From Pyrus communis (lineage: Eukaryota; Streptophyta; Magnoliopsida; Rosales; Rosaceae): DNA of 64,000 bases. The stretch is taken from the NCBI RefSeq assembly GCF_963583255.1, contig NC_084811.1, positions 12,108,088 to 12,172,087 on the forward strand, read 5' to 3'. Positions 11,344-22,841 of this stretch are shown here, one piece after another; the first letter of the stretch is position 1, and each line of letters begins with the position of its first letter. Made by a program: the position numbers and the translations under genes. Under the pieces are notes generated by a model. It worked only from the letters and a program-made list of their open reading frames with translations, searched no databases and was not told where the DNA came from.

Positions 11344-11692
11344 CTCACAATATTATCCTATCTCATGCTAAAACCCTATTTGATAGCAAGGACTCTCAAC
11401 TACTTGAGTGTAGAAGACTCCTTATGAAACCCTAGCAGTCATGGCTTCTTCTTCTTCCTCCACTTCGGAAGATAAGTTTATTTCACTTTAACTGTTTGAT
11501 TGGTTTATTGTAATTATTTTGGTTTTATCTGTGATCCTAGTAACTTGTTGATTTTCAAATTACTTCTTACAATTAGAGCAATGGAACCACCAAGAATAAA
11601 CATGAGTTGATATGAACTTATACCATCCACTGTTTTTTCAATTTTTCTTGATTGCATTACAGTTCACATAAACGGAAGGGAACTTAACAGAC
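11344..11692. other. Residual P450 intron sequence
   Basis: This is AT-rich sequence between the end of element B and the P450 exon donor. The splice-like and ORF-like signals at 11580-11692 are not supported as an exon of another gene. Confidence 0.5.
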
Positions 11693-11790
11693 AGGAGGAT
11701 GTGGGAAGAGACGCAATGATTCCATTATGCAGCACGTCAGGTACTTCAGGCTCTTTATGTTATCATAGGACGGGCGCTATCCTTGTAAAA
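11693..11790 (-). pseudogene. CYP97C1-like: Second half of the split P450 exon (K-helix region)
   Basis: On the minus strand this reads a linker followed by [19 protein letters not shown], the P450 K-helix (ExxR) segment, and ends at a GT donor after the last proline codon. The first five bases, TTTTA, duplicate those at 17120-17124, where the first half of the exon (KAQEEVDRVL) stops. The two halves were therefore one exon before LTR element A inserted. The sequence ACAAGGATAGCGCC next to the duplication also looks damaged relative to the expected linker. Confidence 0.85.
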
Positions 11791-12479
11791 TGCAAGGTTG
11801 TTGTCCCAAAGATTGTTTGGCTAATTTGTAATTAAATTAACTCTTAATTAATTATTAAAAAAAATTTATCAAAGATTTGAGATTTTTGAATTTTTAAAGA
11901 TTAAATTAACAATAAAAGAAATCTAAAAATTTGGAAAATAATGGCAGCAAAGAAGAAAACGATTTTAAATTAAAATAATTATGAGAAAGACTAGGGTTTA
12001 ACCATCATCGTTAGTCTTGGCAAACGGGTCGTGCTTGTCATGTTCGTGTCATTTTCGTGTAACACATGTTATCTTAACGGGTCATGTCGTGTCACACCCG
12101 TTATCTTAATGGATCCTTAACAGGTTGGGTCAATTTACCCAACGGGTAAAGTGACTCGACCCGCTATGACCCGTTAAGAAAAATGTATTTTTTTTCTTAA
12201 ATTTGCACGTACCACACATTGCCACATAAATATTACTTCAAAACACATTTGTCGTTTAAGTACTATATCTACATTTGAAAATAAGAGCCTAATAAACAAA
12301 CATCCATACAATACTAGCCTATTACAAAATATTAAATGTGCAAGGATATGCAAAATGAAAGTGATTTTTTTTTCAAGGTTGTGAAGCCTTTCTCAAAAGT
12401 TTAAACCTTGCCAATGGAACTCAAAGCTTGCATGTTATTCCTTTTACAAAATCCTCAATTTTCATCGATCATCATGACA

Positions 12480-15475
12480 TAAGATTTTGTGGTATCCACT
12501 AGTGTAAATATTTTAAATTGAAGATCAAATTCATTCACTGTATTCATATAGGGTCAATGAATATAGCTGTAAAAAAATCATCAAAATCAGAGTTAAAATA
12601 ACCGTTAAAGTGTGATTTTTCGTTGATAACCGTTGAAAAGTTTTTTTCCTGTTACTTGACCTCTGAATGTTTGTTTTTTGCAATTTTTAGCGTATGCGAT
12701 CTTGAAGCATATACAAACAAGCTTGAAGGTTGGATCGTTGAAATTATTTTCGTAGAATACGTATCCCATCAAAATGATAGATTCACCAACACTTTTATTT
12801 ATACTTTCATTAAGTATAACATAAGATTTTGTGGTATCCACTAGGGTAAATATTTTAAATTGAAGGTCGAATTCATTCATTCTATTCATATAGGGTCACG
12901 GAGTGTAGCTGTAAAAAATGATCAAAATTAGAGTTAAAATAACCGTTAAATCGTGACTTTTCGTTGATAACCGTCAAAAAGTTTTGTTCCATTATTTGAT
13001 CTCTAAATGTTTGTTTTTTGCAATTTTTGGCATATGCGATCTCGAAGTATATACAAACATGTTTGACGATTGGATCGTTGAAACTATTTTCGTAGAATGC
13101 GTATCCCATCAAAACAATAGATTCACTAACACTTAAGAGTTTATTCATACTTTCATTAAGTATAACATAAGATTTTGTGGTATCTACTAGTGTAAATATA
13201 AATTCAAGATCAAGTTCATTCATTGTATTCATATAGGGTCAAGGAGTGTAGCTGTAAAAAAATCATCAAAATCGGAGTTAAAATAACCGTTAAATCGTGC
13301 TTTTTCATTGATAACCGTCGAAAAGTTTTGTCCCTTTACTTGATCTCTGAATGTTTTTTTTTTTGCAATTTTTAGCGTATGTGATCTCGTAGCATATACA
13401 AACAAGTTTGATGGTTGGATCGTTGAAATTAATTTCGTAGAATGCGTATCCCATCAAAACGATAGATTCACTAACACTTAAGAGTTTATTATTCATACTT
13501 TCATTAAGTATAACATAAGATTTTGTAGTATCCATTAGTGTAAATAATTTAAATTACAGATCGAGTTCATTCATTGTATTCATATAGGGTCAAAGAGTGT
13601 AGCTATAAAAAATCAACAAAATCGGTGTTAAAATAACCGTTAAATCGTGATTTTTTGTTGATAACCATCAAAAAGTTTTGTCTTGTTACTTGATCTCTGA
13701 ATGTTTAATTCTTGCAATTTTTGGCGTATACGATCTTGAAGTATATACAAACATGTTTAACGGTTGCATCGTTGAAACTAGTTTCGCAGAATGCGTATCA
13801 AAACAATAGATTCACTAACACTTAAGAGTTTATTCTTACTTTCATTATGTATAACATAAGATTTTGTGGTATCCACTAGTGTAAATATTTTAAATTGAAG
13901 ATCGAGTTAATTCAATATATTCGTATAGGGTCAAGGAATGTAGCTGTAAAAAATCATCAAAATTAGAGTTAAAATAACTGTTAAATCATAATTTTTTATT
14001 GATAACCGTCGAAAAGTTTTCTCCCGTTACTTGATCTTTGAATGTTTGTTTTTTGCAATTTTTGGCATATGCGATCTCGAAGTATAAACAAACATGTTTG
14101 ACGATTGGATCGTTGAAACTAGTTTCGTAGAATGCGTATCTCATCAAAACAATAGATTCACTAACACTTACGAGTTTGTTTATACTTTCATTAAGTATAA
14201 CATAAGATTTTGTGGTATCCACTAGTGTAAATATTTTAAATTGAAGATCAAGTTCATTCATTGTATTCATATAGGGTCAAGGAGTGTAGCTGTAAAAAAT
14301 CATCAAAATCGATGTTAAAATAATCGTTAAATCGTGATTTTTCGTTGATAACTGTCGAAAAGTTTTGTCCCATTACTTGATCTTTGAATGTTTGTTTTTT
14401 TTGATTTTTAGCTTGCGATCTCAAAGCATATACAAGCAAATTTGACGGTTTGATCGTTGAAATTAGTTTTGTAGAATGCGTATCCCATCAAAATGATAAA
14501 TTCACTAACGCTTAAGAGTTTGTTCATACTTTCATTAAGTATAACATAAGATTTTGTGGTATCCACTAGTGTAAATATTTTAAATTGAAGATCGAGTTCA
14601 TTTATTATATTCATATAGGGTCAAGGAGTGTAGCTTTAAAAAATCATCAAAATCGGAGTTAAAATAACCGTTAAATTGTGATTTTTGGCGTATGCGATCT
14701 CGAAGCATATACAAACATGTTTGATGGTTGGATCGTTGATTTTGTAGAATGCATATCCCATCAAAACAATAGATTAACTAACACTTCAAAGTTTATTCAT
14801 ACTTTCATTAAGTATAACATAAGATTTTGTGGTATCCACTAGTGTAAATATTTTAAATTGAAGATAGAGTTCATTCATTATATTCGTATAGGGTCAAGGA
14901 GTGTAGCTGTAAAAAATCATCAAAATCAGAGTTAAAATAATCGTTAAATCGTGATTTTTTGTTAATAACCGTCGAAAAGTTTTGTCCCGTTACTTGATAT
15001 CTGAATGTGTTTTTTTTTTTTTTGTTGCAATTTTGGGCGTATGCAATCTCGAAGTATATACAAACAAGTTTGACGGTTGGATCGTTGAAACTAGTTTCGT
15101 AGAATGCGTATCCCATCAAAATAATAGATTCACTAACACTTAAGAGTTTATTCATACTTCCATTAAGTATAACATAAGATTTTGTGGTATCCACTAGTGT
15201 AAATATTTTAAATTGAAGATAGAGTTCATTCATTATATTCGTATAGGCTCAAGGAGTGTAGCTGTAAAAAAATCATCAAAATCGGAGTTAAAATAACCGT
15301 TAAATCGTGATTTTTCGTTGATAACCGTTGAAAAGTTTTGTCCCATTACTTGATCTCTGAAAGTTTGTTTTTTTGTGATTTTTTGCTGATGCGATCTCGA
15401 TGCATATACAAGCAAGTTTGACGGTTGGATCGTTCAAATTAGTTTCGTAGAATTTGTATCCCATCAAGTTCAATG
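12480..15475 (+). repeat. Tandem array of ~345-bp monomers, about 9 copies
   Basis: The landmark GTGGTATCCACTAGTG recurs near 12491, 12833, 13178, 13527, 13868, 14212, 14559, 14831 and 15187. Spacings are 341-356, with one short unit of about 272. Other fixed blocks are CATATAGGGTCAAGGAGTG, AAAATAACCGTTAAATCGTG and GGTTGGATCGTTGAAA. Copies here share GTTGATAACCGTCGAAAAG and CACTAGTG, whereas the arrays at 48.7 and 53 kb have GTTTATAACCG and CACTTGTG. Minus-strand frames of up to 120 codons occur once per unit; I do not regard them as proven genes. Confidence 0.93.
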
Positions 15476-15489
15476 GTATGTGTATATAT

Positions 15490-15760
15490 ATATTGACACA
15501 CCCTGACAGAAATCAGAGCGTGACGGCCAGCACGCCCTGATTCCTGGTGTCGGAGCCAGCACAGTTCGATTCGGATTCCTAGTGGACTTTCCGGGTCAGG
15601 GTGTGTCATATATATATTTATTAAGTAGATTTAAATTTATTTATTTTGTATGTATAACATTTAAGAAATTGAATGGTATGTATATGTAAGCCGATGCAGT
15701 GGTCACCAATATTTAATATTTAATTTAATATATATATATATATATATATAATTATTATGA
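15490..15760. repeat. Insertion-like GC-richer block and AT microsatellite in the hAT tail
   Basis: Between two near-identical TGTATATATATAT / CATATATATATTTATTAAG stretches is a GC-richer block at 15498-15607. It begins GACACACCCTGACAG and ends CAGGGTGTGTC, which are inverted repeats of each other. This small block is absent from the tails of the other two copies, so it may be a short foldback insertion. An (AT)n tract follows at 15730-15750. Confidence 0.6.
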
Positions 15761-17119
15761 TTTTTAGGGGTATAAAATTGTTAAATTAATATATATATAA
15801 TTATTATAATATTTTTTTAGGGCTATAAATTATAAAATTAATATTTTGCTTATCTTAACAGCTGGTTATCGGGTTACCCGATAACGACCCGATTTGTTAT
15901 CGTGTCGACCCGAACACCTGTTAATTTCATGTCGTGTTGGTTATCGGGTCGTGTCAAGAATTGCCAAGCCTAGTCATCGTTAACAATCCTATGCAATTCT
16001 ACCAATTACTTATGAATTTTCATACATGTTTTGAAGGTTAGGTTTTCCTAATGCATATTTTCCTCGTGATGTTCAAGAGAAAACGTATATCTAACATGTA
16101 ATCCGTTTGTGATGTTCAGATCAAATATAAACATGCAAGACTCATTAAATTTTGTAAAAACCCTTTGCAAAACTATGCAACCTTTAAGAGCGTGATGGTC
16201 GCCTTAAGTGAATTTACAATTACTAATCACAAGAAGCGCTCCTCAATTTCAAGGTGACGCTCCAACAGAAATTGCATCAAATTACTTGTTTAATTACTCT
16301 AATGGTGGCCAATCAATAAGTCAATTAGATAGTTTATACCAATCATTAATAATTCAAAGCAAACATGCATCCATCCATAAGCAAATTAATAAAATCACAT
16401 ATTCATGCTAAGGCTTTTGGCCTAACCCTAGCAATAGAAATTAGTTATGCATACTCATAATAAATACTAGAGAAAATATTAAGAGAAAAAAAAATCGAAA
16501 ACACCTTAAAGTAAAAGTCTGAAATTCTTCAAGAACCCTTCTTTTCACCCACAAGAGCATAAAGGAACAAACCCCTTATTTATATTACATATGCATTTCA
16601 ATTATCCCTAGTAAAAGTCTTAGGTTTTGACTAGAAAACCAAATAATAATAAAATAAACTAGAAATAAAAGTCCAATTAGGCTAGGAGAATCTGCACTGC
16701 AACTGTTCAGCCAGGTTTTAGCCCTAGAACTCCTCCAAATCAGGTCCATGATAGCTTGTTTTAACGATTAGAGCAATCTGAACACATCTCCGCAAGGAGT
16801 CGAACCCAAAATAGGTCATCTTGGGCTCCAAAACTTGCAATCAAGCCCAAAACGTCACTTTTCCACCACCGCGCATTGCTCTTTTATTCCATCGTCAGAA
16901 AATAACCGCTTAATGGAAAAATCTGATATTTTGAACGATCAAGCTCAACAACTCATGAACGTCCTCCAATTGGAATTACTCCAAAATTTATCCATTTGAT
17001 CACGTTTAGCCCCAGAGAAAGTCGAAAGTTCTATATTGAAAATACACTTCAAAGTATCAAAATTCTTCTAAAATAATAACCAAAATAAATAAGATTATGG
17101 TAAAGTATGTAACTCATCA

Positions 17120-18403
17120 TAAAACTCTATCAACTTCTTCTTGTGCCTTCACCAGTGTGTGGGGATTCTACATTAACGAAAATAATCAAATACATGAATA
17201 ATTGAGTACACACTGGTACCTCACAAACCTATGGGAATGAGAGAAACAGAAGGAATGGATACCCTAGAAGATATATCGTCCAAGTCACGACTGAACCAGT
17301 CGTCTCATGTCCAGCAACCAACATAGATAAAAGATCATCTCGCAATTCCTCACTTGATACCTGAAAAGTATTGCATCCTCAGTCCTCAGGATCACTTTAG
17401 AACTAAAAAGTATAGCGATCTCAGTCTTTACTTTATAGCTAAAACTAATGACAGAAGAAGACTTGGATTACTCTTGAGCTCATCAACAGTCTTAATCATT
17501 CTTCGAAAATGAATAAGTTAATGAAAATATCTTTAGTTTTTTCAAACAAACAATTATATGCATAAAGTCTAGTACAACTCAAATCAGGCATATTAGAAAA
17601 AGAGGAAGGCAATGAGCATTTTCGACATATGCATATGCAGATAATACACTCTCATCTTTCATAGCACTGCTACTATGTAAGAAGATCAATGCTCTTTTTT
17701 TTAAAAAGATAAAAAGTGTTCCCTTTTTCGACATGAACCTTAATTCTGTCAAAGGGTAAATGTTTATTGAAACTATGGATGCTAAAAATATACAAGCAGT
17801 TATCATCACGAACGCTAGTACATGCTGACCTCTTCCCTACTTGCAAGCAAAAAAATGAAGGATGCTTAGATCAGTGTTATTTATATATTCTTCCTCATCG
17901 ATTCTTTCACCCTCAGCTTCCACAATTTCTTTGCACTTAGCAATAAGTTCTTCAACAGAACTCCTGATCCCTGAAACCGCTTTCAGCTTTTATTTGTCTT
18001 GGGATTATCTTTTGCAAACATCAACCTACAACAACTGAAAAAAGAAAAGACGTAATTGTGGTCACAGTTCACAAATGGAAGGGAAAACAAAATACAGCAG
18101 CAAAGATTAGGAAACTTAAGAGAGTGCTTGCCTTCTAATAGGGCAATATATCAGTAGAGTGAAGCTCAGCCTCTTTCAATGCAATGTAAACAGAATCAAT
18201 AACCGGGCTATAAGCATTTAGAACCAAAATTGTAGTTAAACAAAGACAGGCTTATAACATCAAGAGTTTACTGAGAAAATTTGTCCTCCTTGTTTATAGC
18301 AGTTCCATTAAGCGCATTGGGTTGTAGCTTCTCCACTAATCTCTCAGCACATTTAAAATACTCGATCAACTATCACAGACTAGTACTTCTTGTAAAGAGA
18401 TGC
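17120..18403 (-). pseudogene. CYP97C1-like: Middle exons of the CYP97C1-like pseudogene
   Basis: Exon 18403-18132 encodes the YKKY..SVIVDRVF, KCAERLVEKLQP and SLSLFNYNF blocks and the segment ending ELHSTDILPY. It contains several in-frame stops, including TAG where the family has Trp in LPYW, and its donor is GC rather than GT (18131-18130). Exon 18025-17830 encodes RQIKAE, then [20 protein letters not shown] after a two-base deletion, and shifts again in a run of T at the HFLLASREE motif. Exon 17360-17263 encodes [22 protein letters not shown], the I-helix oxygen-activation motif, in frame. Exon 17167-17120 encodes NPHTLVKAQEEVDRVL and is cut by element A. Confidence 0.87.
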
Positions 18404-20519
18404 CTGAGAAGACTCCAGATGTGCACTTGTTGGGATTCAACGTCATGGTGTATGCTTGCAGAAGTTGAAATGTCTCTGCGAGGTTCTTAATGTGATCTAT
18501 ATGTATTTAACCTTTCAGCATGATGTTGTTTGCATAGATTCCCGTGGTTTGGCCATGTAAGCCTTCAAAGATTTTATTCACTAATCCAGAATACCATCAC
18601 TTCTTAGAAGGAACGAAAAGGTGAAGATAATCTACGCCAAGGTGGCATGTAAAGACGTTAAGGAGTTATGATGTCAAGGTGGCCCATAAGGATGTTATGA
18701 CATCATAAAGTGGCACCATTACTCTGAAAGAAACTTCTATAAGGCAAAACATGCAAATGAAGTCGACTAGGTGGTGATCACATCCAACACATAGTGATCA
18801 ATGACCTAAAAAGTAATCTAGTCCAAAACCAGCTTGGCTAAAGATGTGATCTTGGCCGGAGCCACATGCTTAAAGTTTGGATCTATTTGTAAATTATGCT
18901 AGATAATATCTGGATCGATCTCTGACATAACTTAAGGGGACCATGCGAACACGTCTTTGTTTTGCTGAAGAAAGGCAGAGCTCATCTTTCTCTTGTTCGC
19001 TAAGCCTGGAGCCTATCTGCACCTTCCTTTCGGGGTGACATGGGTCAAGCATGACAAGTATGACACCTTTTTATGGCTTCCATCCTTCTTCTTCTGTCGA
19101 TGAGTCAAGTTTGGACCCATCTTCTTGATCCTAGTTAGAGTCATCTAGAGTTTTCCTGTTGTCCATTGCTACGCTTACTGGGATGAACTTCATCTTCTTT
19201 GCCTCCTTGGGTCATTAGACTGTGCACTTTTTGGCCATAGTTTGATTTATCCTTGTCTTACCTACTCCATTTTCAGGGATGGGAAATCGTATCTTCTGGT
19301 ACTTGCTTTAAGTTGGGCATCAATCTAGCATCAAAGGCCTATCAAGATGCGGTTGTGGGGCAATGGTTCATCAATGATCACAAACTTCCAGGAGCTAACG
19401 ATAGAAGGTGAGTAGACGTCGAGCTCAATGATGCCAACAGTGGTAGAGGTGGTGTCATTAAAACTAGATAGCAGAATGGACTTATTTGTTAGGCTTCTCT
19501 ATGCCAAGTTTCTTGGTGACAGAGAGTTGAAAGATATTGGCGGCACTTCATTCATCTGTATGAACGCAGTTTACTTTTGTGTGATCAATCTAGGTGCTGA
19601 TAAGTGTGTCATAGTGGGATTACATATATTTTAAGTATAAATAAACGCTTATTTATATGAAATATAGTAGACTTACTTAAATCTGCCTAGTTCGCCTAGG
19701 AACCTGCCTAGGCTCCGACAAGCCGCTAGGTCCCAGCCCGCTGCCTGACTAGCGCCTAACTTCTTTTAGAACCTTGACTAGAACACTGTCATAGCTTGGT
19801 GGATCTTCTTTGTCTTCCCTTTGGATGTGAAGCCAAGGTGCTTGGACTCTGCGAGGATCAAATTGACCAAGATGACCTTCATCATTGTAGCCTTTGGTGT
19901 GTTTGCATCCCTCGTCTGCTACTTTGCCTTGTTCGTGAAGAGTTCTGTACATCTTCCTTACTTCCAGCTTGTAGATAGTCTTTCTTGGAAAAATCATCAT
20001 TTGCTACAAGGCATCACTTTCTTGGAGAGTTCTACTTCTTGGTCGAATCTAGTAACTTATTTGCCTGTTTCTCATCGTCCCAAAGTGTGTGACGCTTTGG
20101 TAAGTCAAAAGCCTCAACCAAGGTCTGATTTGAGGTCATGGTAATGTCTCCACGGAGAGGATGGTCTACTGGCAGTCATCTCTTGAAAGTTGTCCAAGTG
20201 ATTGTTTAGTAATAACCTTAGCCTTCTCAGTCTTAAAGCGCTAAATGTACTCCCCAATAGACTCGCCAGGCTTCTTGACCACACTGAAGAGGTGATCAAA
20301 TAGCTTCTTGATAACTCAGTAGAACAAATACTCCTTTGGGAAGACGAAAGCAAGTTCCTTGAAATTGTCGATAGACTATGGGGCTAAAGTGTGGAACCAA
20401 TTCTATGACGCTCCCTACAAATTCATGGCAAAGAAATTTCACATCAAGAATTCGTCTTGCTTATGAATCGACATAACACTTTGTAGTGCTTTAGGTGCCA
20501 GTCTAGGTACATCTCCCTT

Positions 20520-21287
20520 CAATGGCGAAGCTAGAATTTTTCGATAGGAAGGGCGAACTTTCGAAGGGTAAATGGTTTTAAGAAAATGTAGACAACCAAA
20601 TCCTTTTAGATAGTAAACAATATTAATGTTGTTCTTAAGTAACAATTGTTAACGGCGAGGCTTCATGTCATGAATCGCATTGAAATTTTGACGTGAGAAA
20701 AGGCGTTGGTTGAAGATACTTGGTAAGTGTTATTATCTAAAAATTAGGATGTTATAAAAAGGAAAAAAAAAAAAAAAAAAAAGGGATGTTATCTGTAAGT
20801 GTAATACTTGGTCGTAATATGCAAAAGTTTTTTTTTTTTTTTTTTATTTATTTTTATTTTTAATAACAAGATATTATTTCAAAATTAAAAAAAAAATGTT
20901 ATCAAATGACCAAATAATAAAAACAGGATGTTATCAAAGGATTACGCACGTTTCCCTTAATTTTTTTTTTTTTTTTGAAAAATGACATTGCATGTGATCA
21001 AACCAAATCAGGTCAGATGAGGCCATCTTCTTCCAGTTTCTGCGAATTTCTTAGCATCTTTGCAATGGCCGTCTTGCCTGCAAGCTTGCAAAGCTAATGC
21101 TTTTCCAACCAATTACCTATGCAAAATTGCAAAGCTAATAGGCCATTGTAGCCTCGCAACAGAGCAGCATCAGTAAGCAGAGGGGCGGAATCTCGCTTCT
21201 AAGCTTGAATTCCATTGCTGGTAGGCTTTATTTCATAAGAAGTGAGGGGCGGCTACCCCTCTCTGTCCATCTATAGCTTCGACTGTG
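20520..21287 (+). mobile_element. 768-bp hAT-like element
   Basis: Its ends are CAATGGCGAAGCTAG and CTATAGCTTCGACTGTG (reverse complement CACAGTCGAAGCTATAG), giving imperfect inverted repeats. The perfect 8-bp duplication TCTCCCTT is at 20512-20519 and 21288-21295. The interior is non-coding with poly-A (20762-20782) and poly-T tracts. It is unrelated to the TAGGCCTGGCAA family in this window. It interrupts the gypsy gag. Confidence 0.82.
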
Positions 21288-21304
21288 TCTCCCTTAAACA
21301 ATGT

Positions 21305-21560
21305 GAATGATGATGTGGAGAACCTATAAGGAGGTCGCATGCTCATTCTCGTCTATGAATGATGAAACATTCACGGTGGTCACCTACTTATGAAGTGGCT
21401 CAACACTATATAATATTTCAAGTGTCGGTCTAGGTCTGAATCTCCTCCTTAAACATCATAGAGGATGATGTGGAGAACCTCAAGGGAGGTCGCACCTGCT
21501 CGATCTCGTCTGTGAATAGAGAAACATTCATGGTGGGCACCTATCTGTGTAGTGTGTCCT
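21305..21560 (+). repeat. Tandem duplication of ~160 bp in the gypsy remnant
   Basis: GATGATGTGGAGAACCT.....GGAGGTCGCA....CTCGTCT.TGAAT..... GAAACATTCA.GGTGG occurs at 21308-21395 and again at 21466-21545. It is a degenerate direct repeat within the gag region. Confidence 0.7.
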
Positions 21561-22841
21561 TCAAATTTTCTTTTAGCCTGAAGTCTATGTGTCACTTGTC
21601 GAGCAACCATTGTATGTCCTTGAGTTATATGGGTTGTCCTCCTGCTTGCGGCTCCACTGGTCTGCGATTTTTTGGTGGTCTACACTCGACTTCTTGCAAC
21701 TGCTAGACAAGAGAATTAGTGGAGTTTGCTTCCAATGAATAGTATGCTAACCTGATTCCTTAGGCACAACCTTAGAATCAAGGAGGGAGTGAATGCTTTG
21801 CCGTGAGCCTTGTCAATTACGAGAAACTTCCTTAGGAATCGAGTTGAGTAAATATACTAGCCCTCGACCCTAAGTAGGAAGAAACATCGGAATGAAGGCC
21901 CAACTTGGAATGAACACCCTTGGATACTTCACTCCTTGATTCGCAAGCTCTTTCCCTGTCTGCTAGATGGTTTTCAAGCACTTGGCGATGCTGCTAACAG
22001 ATGGGAATTGTAACATTTACGACTTCTTGTCTTAGCTATCTACAAAATTACGATCCCTACTCCATTTGATTTGGCAAGCCAAGATCAAGGTCTAGAACTA
22101 GATTAGGATGAGGAAATAGTTGATTGAGGATCTTTGTTTATTGACTAAGCGCTGTCCTTAGGTTTGCAATTGGTAAAGAAAGAGCATTCGGGTAGGTAAT
22201 CCCCAGTGGGTTGCTCTGGCTCAGGCTTGCTAACAAACCCATTCTGCACTAAGGGCAGAGCAATTTGAAGCTAAAATGATAGGCCAAAGGCCATTGAAAT
22301 TAGGGCTTTTAAATCAACGGGCTATGGTCGTAGAATTTATTCAATTAGATCATTCGCGGGGAAGGGGGTAGTGTCACTCGGTAAGTTGTGGCTGAACAAG
22401 CGGCATCACTTTAACAGGTGGCTGTCAAGTTGGAGGTGATTGTTTGAAGAGGGTGGTTGAATGTGGTGGGGCCGTGCCGTTGTTTACTATTTTTGTTGTG
22501 GCATCGCGATTAAGGTCGTGGCACGTGATGGTGGCACGACGACAATTTAGGCCTCGACAAAGTCGCGATAATCCTAATTTCATTCGAAAATGGCTCTAAC
22601 CACAGATAAAAGGTGCGCCCAGGGATGTGATCGATGAAAGTTTTGAATTCAAATTTTGGGGCCTCAGAGAACCCATGACAATCCCAGATGTAAGGATTGA
22701 CTGTTGGTGTTATTGCTTTTCGTTCTTCTCGTATCTGCCATGGTTGTTCAATATGAATAAAGATGATAAATGATGAATAAAGGAATTTGAAGAAAGATTT
22801 TGGGTTTTACTTTCTTTGCTCAGATCCAATTCGGCCAATCC

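Larger units (their letters stand above)
12012..15972 (+). mobile_element. Satellite-bearing hAT-like element, copy 1
   Basis: It starts TAGTCTTGGCAAACGGG and ends ATTGCCAAGCCTA. Flanks are ATCATCGT and GTCATCGT, an 8-bp target duplication with one mismatch. Subterminal sequence is rich in ACGGGT/GACCCG motifs. The interior is a tandem array of an approximately 345-bp monomer (12480-15475) followed by an AT-rich tail. There is no transposase, so it is non-autonomous. Termini and length of duplication match the hAT superfamily and the copies at 48329-51207 and 52505-58360. Confidence 0.85.
11791..17119 (-). mobile_element. Solo LTR element A inserted in a P450 exon
   Basis: On the minus strand it begins TGATGAGTTACATAC and ends ACAACCTTGCA, flanked by the perfect 5-bp duplication TTTTA (17120-17124 and 11786-11790). 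After removing the hAT at 12012-15972 it is about 1.36 kb, non-coding, TG...CA bounded and homologous to element B. Size, ends and duplication fit a solo LTR. It interrupts the codons after EEVDRVL of the P450. Confidence 0.85.
293..18403 (-). pseudogene. CYP97C1-like: CYP97C1 (LUT1)-like cytochrome P450 pseudogene, whole locus
   Basis: CYP97C1 is the plastid carotenoid epsilon-ring hydroxylase of lutein synthesis. Recognisable exons on the minus strand, in gene order, are 18403-18132, 18025-17830, 17360-17263, 17167-17120 continued at 11790-11693, 1075-971, 774-695 and 512-293. Together they read from mid-protein (KCAERLVEKLQP) through the I-helix (AGHETTGS) and the [10 protein letters not shown] region to the heme loop [10 protein letters not shown]. 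The locus is dead. The first exon carries stop codons and lost bases, exon 18025-17830 has two frameshifts, one exon is split by a 5.3-kb insertion, and the N-terminal third is absent, replaced at 18403 by gypsy sequence. Most splice junctions downstream are still canonical, so decay began in a spliced gene and not in a processed copy. Family assignment is from remembered family sequence; I am sure of P450 and fairly sure of CYP97C. Confidence 0.85.
18404..22741 (-). pseudogene. Ty3-gypsy gag-pol remnant, truncated in RT
   Basis: Gene order on the minus strand is gag (ATG at 22741, MADTRRTKSNNTN; a gag block near 20370-20150 with KKLFDHLFSVVKKPGES), protease-like (19470-19330, IIELDVYSPSIVSSWKFVII), a pre-RT segment (19070-18830, VQIGSRLSEQEKDELCLF and DVFAWSP), then RT (18600-18404, LVNKIFEGLHGQT and DHIKNLAETFQLLQAYTM). 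The RT active-site YVDD is YANN here. Stops and frameshifts are numerous. The RT frame stops abruptly at 18404, where P450 sequence begins. A hAT interrupts gag at 20520-21287. No LTR could be paired with it with confidence. Confidence 0.78.

Noticed and set aside
11580..11760. Apparent plus-strand exon ([19 protein letters not shown]) after a TTACAG acceptor-like site
   Set aside because: The same bases read on the minus strand encode a P450 exon segment ([10 protein letters not shown]) and its intron; the plus-strand frame has no independent support.
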